Below, in pieces: positions 25,398 to 36,070 of a DNA stretch of 64,000 nt. The stretch lies in assembly GCA_001295905.1 (NCBI GenBank), contig LJHT01000012.1:78611-142610 (forward strand). The letters run 5' to 3'. The notes under the pieces were generated by a model that saw nothing but the letters and a program-made list of their open reading frames with translations, was not told where the DNA came from and ran no database searches. Made by a program: the position numbers and the translations under genes. The stretch's first letter is position 1, and every line of letters begins with the position of its first letter. This stretch comes from a beta proteobacterium AAP51 (GTDB lineage Bacteria > Pseudomonadota > Gammaproteobacteria > Burkholderiales > Burkholderiaceae_C).

Positions 25398-26012
25398 ATG
25401 CAATGGCTGAACCTGCTTCTGGCCGGCGTGGCGGTGGCGGTGGCGGCCTGGCTGCAGCCCTGGCGCGCGGTGCGCAGCCTGCCCTGGCCGGCCCTGGCCT
25501 GGTGGGCGGCCCTGCCGCTGCTGTGGAGCGTGGACCTGCTCTCCGGCCAACCCGTGCTGCAACCCCTGGCCGGCAGCTGCCTGCTGATGCTGATGCTGGG
25601 CTGGCCGCTGGCGGTGCTGATGCTGCTGCCCGTGGCCGCGTTGGTGCTGCTGATGGCCGATGCCTCGCTGGCCGACGCCCTGCACCGCCTGGTGTGGCTG
25701 GGCCTGGTGCCCATCAGCCTGGCCCTGGGGCTGGGCGCGGGCCTGCGCCGCTGGCTGCCGAACCACCTCTTCGTCTATATCCTGGGCCGCGGCTTCTTCG
25801 CCACCGGTGTGGCCGTGAGCCTGGCCGGCGCGCTGTCGGTGCTGCTGAACGGCGTGCCGCACGGCCTGGCCCCCGAAGACGTGCTGCTGGCACGCGTGCT
25901 GGCCGCATCGGGCGACGCCTTCATCACCGGCATGCTGGTGGCCATCTTCGTCGCCTACCGGCCCGCGTGGCTGGCCACCTACGCCGACCGCATCTACCTG
26001 CCCAAGGCCTGA
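25398..26012 (+). CDS. Polytopic membrane protein, possible ECF/CbiM-like permease
   Basis: A 204-residue protein with about six hydrophobic helices, almost entirely Leu/Val/Ala/Trp. Conserved-looking parts are HLFVYILGRGFFATG and the end GDAFITGMLVAIFVAYRPAWLATYADRIYLP, which I associate with a family of predicted membrane proteins distantly related to CbiM-type energy-coupling permeases. No ATPase or substrate-binding partner is nearby, so the function is open. Its stop lies 3 bases from that of convergent trkH. Confidence 0.6.
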   Translation: MQWLNLLLAGVAVAVAAWLQPWRAVRSLPWPALAWWAALPLLWSVDLLSGQPVLQPLAGSCLLMLMLGWPLAVLMLLPVAALVLLMADASLADALHRLVWLGLVPISLALGLGAGLRRWLPNHLFVYILGRGFFATGVAVSLAGALSVLLNGVPHGLAPEDVLLARVLAASGDAFITGMLVAIFVAYRPAWLATYADRIYLPKA

Positions 26013-26015
26013 GGC

Positions 26016-27470
26016 TCAGCGCCGCCAGAACGCCGGCGTGAACAGCACCAGCACGCTCAGCAGTTCCAGCCGGCCCAGCAGCATGGCGAAGGTGCACACC
26101 CAGGTCTGGAAACCGGTGAGGCCGCTGTAGTTCACCGCCGGGCCCACCTCGCCCAGGCCGGGGCCGATGTTGTTCACGCAGGCGATCACGGCGGTGAAGG
26201 CCGTCACCACGTCCAGGCCGCTGAACAGCAGCACCATGGTCAGCGCCACCAGCGAGCCGCCGTACATCATCATGTAAGCGATGACGCTCTGCATCACGCG
26301 GTCGCTCACGGCCTGGCCGCCCAGCACCACGGGGTTCACCACGTTGGGGTGCAGGATGCGCACCAGCTCGCGCTTGGCCTGCTTCAGCATCAGCAGCAGC
26401 CGAACCATCTTGATACCGCCGCCGGTGCTGCCGGCGCAGGTGGCGAAGCAGCCGAGCAGGATCATCAGCAGCGGCGCGAACAGCGGCCATTGCGCGTAGT
26501 CGTAGGTGGCGTAGCCGGTGGTGGTGGCGATGCTCACCACGTGGAAGGCGGCGTGGCGCAGCGCTTGCCAGGGGCTGCTGTAGGCGTGGTTGGCCACCAG
26601 GTAGGCGGTGATCAGCAGCGTGCAACCCAGCAGCAGCAGGAAGAAGGCACGCACCTCCAGGTTGCGCCACAGCACGGCGGCCGAGCGTGAACGCCACATC
26701 ACGAAGTACAGCAGCAGCGGCACGCCCGACATCAGCATGAAGACGATGGCCACGGCCTCGATGACGGCCGAGTCGAAGTGGCCCAGGCTCGCGTCGTAGG
26801 AGGAGAACCCGCCCAGGCTGACGGTGCTGCACATGTGCATGAAGGCATCGGCCCAGCCCATGCCGGCGGCGCGGTAGCTCAGGAAGCAGGCCACGCTGAT
26901 GGCCAGGTAGGCCACCCAGATCACGCGCGCGGTGTCGGCAATGCGCGGCGTGAGCTTCTGGTCTTTCATGGGGCCGGCCACCTCGGCCTTGAAGAGCTGG
27001 CTGCCGCCCACGCCCAGCAGCGGCAGGATGGCCACCGCCAGCACAATGATGCCCAGGCCGCCCACCCACATCATGAAACAGCGCCACACGTTCACCGACA
27101 GCGGCAGGTGCTCCAGCCCCACCAGCACGGTGGCCCCGGTGGCGGTGAAGGCCGAGGTGGCCTCGAAGTAGGCGTCGGTGACGCTCAAGCCCGGCAGCGC
27201 CAGCCACAGCGGCAGCGCGCCGAAGAGCGGCAGCACCACCCAGGTCATGCCCACGAGCAGGAAACCGTCGCGCGGCTGCAGTTCGCGGCGGAAGCGGCGC
27301 GTCAGCAGGCTAAGGCCCAGCCCGCAGGCGCCGGTGACGGCGGTGGCGGTGATGAAGGCGCGCTCGGCGTTGTCGTGCTGCCAGACGGCGAAGGCCAGCG
27401 GCACCAGCAGCAGCAGCGCAAACAGCAGCACCATGCGCCCCACCAGCGCGGCAACGGCAAGCAGACCCAT
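26016..27470 (-). CDS. trkH: TrkH potassium uptake channel subunit
   Basis: A 484-residue TrkH/KtrB-type protein with four M1-P-M2 repeats. The selectivity-filter segments can be read in order as TSAFTATGATV, CSTVSLGGFSS, SIATTTGYATYDY and CVNNIGPGLGEVG. A CAGSTGGGIKMVR loop in the third repeat is the usual intramembrane gate. Its gene follows trkA by 30 bases, giving the pore and regulator pair in one transcript. Confidence 0.95.
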   Translation of the reverse strand: MGLLAVAALVGRMVLLFALLLLVPLAFAVWQHDNAERAFITATAVTGACGLGLSLLTRRFRRELQPRDGFLLVGMTWVVLPLFGALPLWLALPGLSVTDAYFEATSAFTATGATVLVGLEHLPLSVNVWRCFMMWVGGLGIIVLAVAILPLLGVGGSQLFKAEVAGPMKDQKLTPRIADTARVIWVAYLAISVACFLSYRAAGMGWADAFMHMCSTVSLGGFSSYDASLGHFDSAVIEAVAIVFMLMSGVPLLLYFVMWRSRSAAVLWRNLEVRAFFLLLLGCTLLITAYLVANHAYSSPWQALRHAAFHVVSIATTTGYATYDYAQWPLFAPLLMILLGCFATCAGSTGGGIKMVRLLLMLKQAKRELVRILHPNVVNPVVLGGQAVSDRVMQSVIAYMMMYGGSLVALTMVLLFSGLDVVTAFTAVIACVNNIGPGLGEVGPAVNYSGLTGFQTWVCTFAMLLGRLELLSVLVLFTPAFWRR

Positions 27471-27500
27471 GCTCTTTTGTCTCGATGCGTGGTGGCGCGG

Positions 27501-28925
27501 CTAGAACAGGAAGGTCGCGCTGACCTGGAAGAGCTTTTCCACCTCGCGCACCATGCGCTTGCGCGGCACGAAGATGATGACGTGGTCGTTGGGCTGCACC
27601 ACGGTGTCGTGGTGGGCGATGATGACCTCGGGCTTGGCGTCATCGCCCGCCTCGCTGCCGTCGGGCCGGTGCAGGCCGCGCACGATGGCGCCCACCGTGG
27701 CGCCCTTGGGCAGGCCCACCTCCTCGATGCGGCGGCCGGCGAAGCGGCAGGTCTTGCGGTCGCCGCGCACGATGGCCTCCAGCGCCTCGGCCGCGCCGCG
27801 GCGCAGGCTGTGCACCGCTTCCACGTCGCCGCGCCGCACATAGGCCAGCAGTTCGCCCAGCACCGTGTGGCTGGGCGAGATGGCGATGTCGATGGCCGTG
27901 CCCTGCACCAGGTCGGCATAGGCGCGGCGGTTGATGACGGCCAGCACGCGCCGCGCGCCCAGGCGCTTGGCGAGCAGGCAGCTCATGATGTTGTCCTCGT
28001 CGTCGCTGGTCAGCGCGATGAAGAGGTCCATCTGGTCGACGTTCTCGTCACCGAGCAGCTCTTCGTCGGTGCTGTCGCCGTGCAGCACCAGCACCTTGTT
28101 GGGCAGTTCGGTGGCCAGGTAGTCGCAGCGCTGCTTCAGCGGCTCGATGATCTTGATCTGGTAGTCGGCGTGGATCTCGCGCGCCAGCCGCAGGCCCACC
28201 TTGCCGCCGCCGGCCACCATCAGGCGCTTGACGGGCTGGTCGCGGTTGCGGAGCGCGCCCAGCACGGTGCGGATGTGCTCGGTGGCCGCGAGCACGAAGA
28301 CTTCGTCGCCGGGGTCGATCTGCGTCGTGCCGTCGAGTTGCGGCAGCACGGTGTCTTGCCGGTAGATGGCCATGATGCGCATCTCGATGCCGGGCACCAG
28401 CTGCGGAATCTCCGACAGGCGGTGCCGCACCAGCGGCCCGCCGGACACCGCGCGCACGGCGATCAGGCTCACCAGGCCCTGCGCGAATTCCAGCACCTGC
28501 AGCGCCTCGGGGTACTCGATCAGCTTGCGGATGTAGGCGGTGACGCTCTGCTCGGGGCAGATGACCTTGTCCACCGCGAAGCCGGTCTTGCCCAGCATGG
28601 GGCTGTCGTCCTGGAACTCGGGGCTGCGCACCCGCGCGATGGTGGTGGGCACGTTGAACAGGTCCTTGGCCACCTTGCAGGCCACGAGGTTGGTCTCGTC
28701 CTGTGGCGCGCAGGCAATCAGCATGTCGGTGTCTTCGACGCCCGCTTCCTGCAGCACGCTGGGCTGGATGGCGTTGCCCACCACGCCGCGCAAGTCGAGC
28801 CGGTCTTGCAGCGCGCGCAGGCGCACCGGGTCGGTGTCGATGACGGTGATGTCGTTGCGCTCGCTCACCAGGCTTTCGGCCACGCTCTCGCCCACGCGGC
28901 CGGCACCCAGGATCAGTATCTTCAT
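27501..28925 (-). CDS. trkA: TrkA potassium channel regulator
   Basis: A 474-residue cytoplasmic gating protein with two RCK units. The first NAD-binding motif is KILILGAGRVGESVAESL and the second is KRLMVAGGGKVGLRLAREI. Each is followed by an acidic strand end (VIDTD, IIEPL) and a TrkA-C domain, ending in VQPNDHVIIFVPRKRM. It controls TrkH by binding NAD(H) or ATP. It starts 10 bases after the DUF2868/DUF3482-like gene, so three genes appear co-transcribed. Confidence 0.95.
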   Translation of the reverse strand: MKILILGAGRVGESVAESLVSERNDITVIDTDPVRLRALQDRLDLRGVVGNAIQPSVLQEAGVEDTDMLIACAPQDETNLVACKVAKDLFNVPTTIARVRSPEFQDDSPMLGKTGFAVDKVICPEQSVTAYIRKLIEYPEALQVLEFAQGLVSLIAVRAVSGGPLVRHRLSEIPQLVPGIEMRIMAIYRQDTVLPQLDGTTQIDPGDEVFVLAATEHIRTVLGALRNRDQPVKRLMVAGGGKVGLRLAREIHADYQIKIIEPLKQRCDYLATELPNKVLVLHGDSTDEELLGDENVDQMDLFIALTSDDEDNIMSCLLAKRLGARRVLAVINRRAYADLVQGTAIDIAISPSHTVLGELLAYVRRGDVEAVHSLRRGAAEALEAIVRGDRKTCRFAGRRIEEVGLPKGATVGAIVRGLHRPDGSEAGDDAKPEVIIAHHDTVVQPNDHVIIFVPRKRMVREVEKLFQVSATFLF

Positions 28926-28935
28926 GGCCCGGAGT

Positions 28936-31245
28936 CTAGGCCCGGCCCGGGCCACCCAGGGCCTGCACCAGGGTGTCGGCCAGGGGCGACTGCAGCGTCT
29001 GCGCCAGGGCCTGCGCTTCGCCGGGGTTGTGGAACTGGCGCTGCCGTGCGCGCCACAGCGTGGCCAGCGCGGGCTGGCGCGCGGCCAGGGCCGGCGCCAG
29101 GGCCGCAGCGGCGGCATCGGGGGCCAGGCCGTAGGCGGCCACCAGCGTGCGCTGCAGCAGGGTTTCGGTGATGCGGGCCAGCGCGGCTTCGTCCCAGGCC
29201 ACGAAGCTGCGGTCGGCGCCGCGCACCAGGTTCAGGCCGCGCGCCGCGCCGGCCGAAGCCAGGCCGCCCACCACGGCACCGGCCACCGCGCCCGCGCCCA
29301 TCGTGAGGCCGCCGCTCAGCACGTCGGCCTTCAGGCCGGCCAGCGCGCCGCTGAGCACGCCGCCCATCAGCGCGGCGCGACCTTCGCCCACGCGAGCGCG
29401 AAGCGTGAAGCCTTCGCTCACCTGCGCGCGCAGCGCGGAGCCTTCGCCGGTCTGCGCGCGCAGCTTGCCGCCTTCGCTGGCCGGCGCGCGAAGGGCAGCA
29501 CCGTCGCCGATCTGCGCAGGCACCGCTGCGCTTGCGTCCGTCTGGGGTGCAGCCAGCGCGTCGGGCGACGGGTGCAGCAAGGCTTGCAAGCGCTCGCCAT
29601 GATAGAGCGCCGCCGCTTCCAGCGCCTGCACCAGTTGCTCGCGCGCGGCTTCCGCGGCGGCGGCCTCGCCGCGGCGGGCGAAGAGCCCCGTGTCTTCAGC
29701 CACGGCCTCGCGCGAGCAGGCCAGTTCCGCCAGCGTGTGCGCCAGCTCGGCCACCAGGGCGTCGAAGCGCGCGGCCTGACGCGCCTTCCAGGCATCGGCC
29801 AGGCGGTGCAGGCGGGCGTCGTCTTCCAGTGCCGCGCCCAGCGCCTGCAGCAGCCGGCCTTCGGGCAGCCAGCCGTCGGCGCGCTGGTGCAGCGGGATGC
29901 CGGCTTCGGCGGTGCCGGCCTCGGCCGCAGCTTCACGGTCCAGCAGCACCACCACGGGCCGCTCCAGCCGGGCCAGCCAGGGCGGGCGCGGCGCGCCGGG
30001 GGCGGTGAGCAGCAAGGCCGCGGCCACCTGCTCGCGCAAGGCCGGCAGGGGGTCGGCGGGGCTGCGGCGCCAAGGCGGCCACTTCCATGCCCACCAGGGC
30101 GGCGGAGGCTCGGGCACGGCGGCCAGCGTGGCGGGGGCGGGCAGCAGTTGCAGTTCGTCGTCCTGCTCGCTGCGCAGCAAGGTGAGCGGGCCGCCGTCGG
30201 CAGGCCAGGGGGCCAGCGGGGTGTCGAAAAGCGCGGCCGGCGGCTGCCCGGCGGCCGGCACCCACAGCAGGCGCAGCACGCGCGGCCGGCCCGGGCGCAT
30301 CAAGGGATGCAGGGCCTCGAAATAGGGTGTGTCCAGCGGCAGCGGAAACCGCTGCGACAGCGCCGCCGCGCGCCGCCCCGCCCACAGCGCCAGCAGGCCG
30401 CGCGGCAGCACCACGGCCAGCACCAGCGTGGTGGCGTAGAGGTGGATCCAGGGCGCGGCGCTGGCGGTGGCGTCGGTGCCGGGCGCCAGGCGCAAGGGCG
30501 CCACCTCGGGCACGGCGACGCCCGTGAACCACGCCGCCGGGGCCAGCAGCCAGCCCAGGGCCTGCTGCACGGTGGCGGCATCGAGGAAGGTGCTTTGCCA
30601 GCCGGCGCGGTAGTCCAGCACCAGACCGCGCAGGTACAGCCCGGCCACCAGGCCCAGCGCCAGCGCCGCCGCGGCGCCGTGCAGCACCAGTGCCGCGCGG
30701 TGGGCCATCAGGCCCGCAGCGTGGTGCGACCACAAGGTCCCGGCGGTGGCCGTGGCCCCGCTGCCGCCCGGCCCGCGCAGGCCCAGCCCGGCCAGCCAGC
30801 CGCGCAGGCCAGCCGGCCCGGCGCTGGGCAGCGGCAGCAGCATCACCAGGTAGACGGCCAGGTTCCAGGCCACCACGGCCCACACCGCCGGGGCCAGCAG
30901 GTTCACGCGCTGCGGCGGGCCCAGCTGGTCGGCCAGCACGCCCGCCATGCCGCCCAGCAGCAGGGCCAGCAGCAACCAGGCCGGGTGCCAGCCGCGGCGC
31001 GCCAGCCAGCGCTGGGCCGCGGCGTTGCGCGGCAGCAGGCGCTGCAGCGCCAGGGCGGCGCGCGCCACCACGAAGCGCTGCGCGCCGGCGTCTTCGCCCA
31101 CCGTGGCCGCGGCCTGCTGCGTGGCCCAGCGCGCGTCTTCCGCCGACCACGGCACGGCAGGCATCTTCCCCGGCGGTGGCGGTGCCGCCGGCGCAGTTTC
31201 CACGGCCTGCAGCAGCAGCACCTGGCGGGCTTCTTCTTCGGTCAT
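28936..31245 (-). CDS. DUF2868-like membrane protein fused to DUF3482-like C-terminus
   Basis: A 769-residue protein. Residues 1-300 look like DUF2868: an EEEARQVLLLQAVE start, RFVVARAALALQRLLPR, and membrane helices with PQRVNLLAPAVWAVVAWNLAVYLVMLL. The last 300 residues resemble the part of DUF3482 proteins that follows their GTPase: a helical region (WKARQAARFDALVAELAHTLAELA), a Gly/Ala-rich membrane-like stretch (GAGAVAGAVVGGLAS) and a terminal helical bundle. The P-loop GTPase that starts DUF3482 proteins is not visible, and the two families are usually separate neighbouring genes. Residues about 575-625 are a five-fold 10-residue repeat. No ribosome site precedes the ATG. Function unknown. 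Confidence 0.6.
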   Translation of the reverse strand: MTEEEARQVLLLQAVETAPAAPPPPGKMPAVPWSAEDARWATQQAAATVGEDAGAQRFVVARAALALQRLLPRNAAAQRWLARRGWHPAWLLLALLLGGMAGVLADQLGPPQRVNLLAPAVWAVVAWNLAVYLVMLLPLPSAGPAGLRGWLAGLGLRGPGGSGATATAGTLWSHHAAGLMAHRAALVLHGAAAALALGLVAGLYLRGLVLDYRAGWQSTFLDAATVQQALGWLLAPAAWFTGVAVPEVAPLRLAPGTDATASAAPWIHLYATTLVLAVVLPRGLLALWAGRRAAALSQRFPLPLDTPYFEALHPLMRPGRPRVLRLLWVPAAGQPPAALFDTPLAPWPADGGPLTLLRSEQDDELQLLPAPATLAAVPEPPPPWWAWKWPPWRRSPADPLPALREQVAAALLLTAPGAPRPPWLARLERPVVVLLDREAAAEAGTAEAGIPLHQRADGWLPEGRLLQALGAALEDDARLHRLADAWKARQAARFDALVAELAHTLAELACSREAVAEDTGLFARRGEAAAAEAAREQLVQALEAAALYHGERLQALLHPSPDALAAPQTDASAAVPAQIGDGAALRAPASEGGKLRAQTGEGSALRAQVSEGFTLRARVGEGRAALMGGVLSGALAGLKADVLSGGLTMGAGAVAGAVVGGLASAGAARGLNLVRGADRSFVAWDEAALARITETLLQRTLVAAYGLAPDAAAAALAPALAARQPALATLWRARQRQFHNPGEAQALAQTLQSPLADTLVQALGGPGRA
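29371..29520 (-). repeat. Five 30-bp in-frame tandem repeats
   Basis: CCTTCGC recurs at 29381, 29411, 29441 and 29471, with a one-base variant at 29501, an exact 30-base step. In the protein this gives 10-residue units of the form x-G/S-E-G-x-x-L-R-A-x. The units have diverged, so the array is old or under selection. Confidence 0.9.
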
Positions 31246-31355
31246 CGGGGCCGAATGTAGCCGCCCGGCAAGGCGGGCAGCCGGCGCGGCCAGGGCGGGC
31301 GCCGCAGGGGGCGCGGAAGGGGGTACGGAAGAGCGCCCGCGCCGGGGCGCGCCGC

Positions 31356-31964
31356 CTACACCGCGTGCAGCAGCGCCACCAGCTGGGCCTGGCTGTTGGT
31401 GCCGGTCTTCTCGTACATCTGGCCCACATGGGTGCGCACGGTGCTGATCTTCACGCCCAGCTTCTCCGCCGCGTGCGTGGGGCGCATGCCTTCGCACAGC
31501 ATCTCGGCCAGGCGGGCCTGGGTGCGGGTGAAGCGGAAGCGGCGGCGCATGGCGTCGGTGCGGGTCTGCTGCACGCGCTCCAGCGTCACCAGCATCAGGC
31601 CCGCGGCCAGCGCGCCCTCGCCCGCAGGCATGGACCGCAGCGTCACCTGCGTGGGCGCGCTGCCGTCGCCTTCCAGCGGCAGCACCATCTCGCCACTGGC
31701 GCACGCCTGGCCGTGCCAGCGCGACAGCGGCACCCAGCGGCCCGCCTGGCGCAGCGCCAGCCGGCCGCCGGCGTCGAGCCACAGGCCCTCGCGGCGTTCG
31801 ATGCGGCGCGTGGCCGCGGGGTTGGCCTCGAGCACGACGCCTTCGGCATCGGCCACGATCAGCGGGGTTTCCAGGCGCTGCATCAGGCACTGGCCCAGGG
31901 CGGCCAGACGCTGCGAGCGGGGGGCGGGGGCGGCGGAAGAAGACGCGGTGGGGGTGAACTGCAT
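31356..31964 (-). CDS. LuxR-type DNA-binding response regulator
   Basis: A 202-residue protein with a PAS-like N-terminal half (PLIVADAEGVVLEANPAATRR) and a C-terminal LuxR/NarL helix-turn-helix (FTRTQARLAEMLCEGM, AAEKLGVKISTVRTHVGQMYEKTG). No receiver domain is present. An AGGAGG box 5 bases before the ATG fixes the start. It is divergent from the hybrid kinase at 32142, an arrangement that often means shared control. The signal is unknown. Confidence 0.85.
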   Translation of the reverse strand: MQFTPTASSSAAPAPRSQRLAALGQCLMQRLETPLIVADAEGVVLEANPAATRRIERREGLWLDAGGRLALRQAGRWVPLSRWHGQACASGEMVLPLEGDGSAPTQVTLRSMPAGEGALAAGLMLVTLERVQQTRTDAMRRRFRFTRTQARLAEMLCEGMRPTHAAEKLGVKISTVRTHVGQMYEKTGTNSQAQLVALLHAV

Positions 31965-32141
31965 GGAAGCCTCCTGTTGTCGATGGAGGCATTGGGCCGC
32001 AGCGGCTCCTTCCGGTGAATGACACCAAGGTATCCGCCCGCGCAGGGGGGCCCTGCTGGCGCCGGGGGGCTCGGGCCGCACTACCATGCGCGTCAACGGG
32101 GCGCGGAGCGACCGCGCCCGCCACCTTGCAGGGACCGCCAC

Positions 32142-34871
<2,730 letters not shown>

Positions 34872-34884
34872 GCGGGCTCGCTGG

Positions 34885-36015
34885 CTAGGCCAGCGCCCTT
34901 CCGATGAGAATCTTCTGCACCTCTGAAGTGCCCTCGTAGATCTGGCACACGCGCACGTCGCGGTAGATGCGCTCCACCGGGAAGTCGCTCACGTAGCCGT
35001 AGCCGCCGAAGACCTGGATGGCGTCGCTGCACACGCGCTCGGCCATCTCGCTGGCGTAGAGCTTGGCCATCGCGGCCTCCTTCAGGCAGGGACGGCCGGC
35101 GTCCTTCAGGCTGGCGGCGTGCCAGATGAGCTGCCGCGCGGCCTCGATCTGCGTGGCCATGTCGGCCAGCTTGAACTGCACCGCCTGGTGCTGGAATATG
35201 GGCTGGCCGAAGCTGCTGCGTTCCTTGCTGTAGCGCAGCGCCGCCTCGAAGGCGGCACGCGCCATGCCCACGGCCTGGCTGGCTATGCCGATGCGCCCGC
35301 CCTCCAGGCCGCTGAGGGCGATCTTCAGGCCCATGCCCTCTTCGCCCAGCAGGTTCTCGGCCGGCACGCGGCAGTTCTCGAAGCTGATCTGCGCCGTGTC
35401 GCTGGCGTGCTGGCCCAGCTTGTCTTCCACACGCGCCACGGTGTAGCCGGGCGTCTTCGTGGGCACGAGGAAGGCGCTGATCCCCTTCTTGCCCGCGGCC
35501 TTGTCAGTCACCGCCATGACGATGGCCACGTCGCCGTTCTTGCCGCTGGTGATGAACTGCTTCACGCCGTTGATGACGTAACCGTTGCCGTCCTTCACCG
35601 CCGTGGTCTTCAGCCCGCCGGCCTCGCTGCCCACATGGGGCTCGGTCAAGCAGAAGGCGCCCAGCATGTCGCCGCGCGCCAGCGGCTTCAGGAAACGCTC
35701 TTTCTGGTCGGCATTGCCATAGGCCAGCAGGATGCTGCACACGGGGCAGTTGTTGACGCTGACCACGGTGCTGGTGGCACCGTCGCCGGCGGCAATCTCT
35801 TCCAGGATGAGCGCCAGCGCCAGGTAGTCCAGGCCCGCGCCGTCCCATTCGGCGGGCACGGCCACGCCATAGCAGCCCAGGGCAGCCAGGCCCTTCAGCG
35901 CTGCAGCGGGGAAGGTGTGGCTCTTGTCCCAGGCAGCGGCGTGCGGGGCCACTTCGGCCTGCACGTACTGGCGCACCGCGTCTTGCACGGCCAGGTGGTC
36001 TTCGCTCAACAGCAT
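34885..36015 (-). CDS. Short-chain-type acyl-CoA dehydrogenase
   Basis: A 376-residue acyl-CoA dehydrogenase. It has the FAD-contact loop FCLTEPHVGSEAGGL, GVKQFITSG, the RIGIASQAVGMARAAFE block and QIYEGTSEVQKI, where Glu361 is the catalytic base at the usual position of short/medium-chain enzymes. A butyryl-CoA-like substrate is likely, but branched short acyl chains are possible. It begins far from any electron-transfer flavoprotein gene and converges with the hybrid kinase at a 13-base gap. Confidence 0.9.
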   Translation of the reverse strand: MLLSEDHLAVQDAVRQYVQAEVAPHAAAWDKSHTFPAAALKGLAALGCYGVAVPAEWDGAGLDYLALALILEEIAAGDGATSTVVSVNNCPVCSILLAYGNADQKERFLKPLARGDMLGAFCLTEPHVGSEAGGLKTTAVKDGNGYVINGVKQFITSGKNGDVAIVMAVTDKAAGKKGISAFLVPTKTPGYTVARVEDKLGQHASDTAQISFENCRVPAENLLGEEGMGLKIALSGLEGGRIGIASQAVGMARAAFEAALRYSKERSSFGQPIFQHQAVQFKLADMATQIEAARQLIWHAASLKDAGRPCLKEAAMAKLYASEMAERVCSDAIQVFGGYGYVSDFPVERIYRDVRVCQIYEGTSEVQKILIGRALA

Positions 36016-36070
36016 GGTGGGGTCTTCGGCGTCGGAAAGGTGGGTGGGATGGAGCGGGACGGCGCCGGGT

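Noticed and set aside
26778..29171. A 797-codon plus-strand open frame opposite trkA and trkH
   Set aside because: Shadow of two well-conserved potassium-uptake genes, with no motif of its own.
29371..29520. A 30-base periodic array that could suggest CRISPR
   Set aside because: Units are contiguous with no unique spacers, lie in frame in a gene, and no cas gene is present.
32019..32141. ATG at 32019 as the start of the hybrid kinase
   Set aside because: It would add about 40 low-complexity residues before the PAS domain and lacks a ribosome site. The TTG at 32142 fits the domain edge, though the point is not settled.
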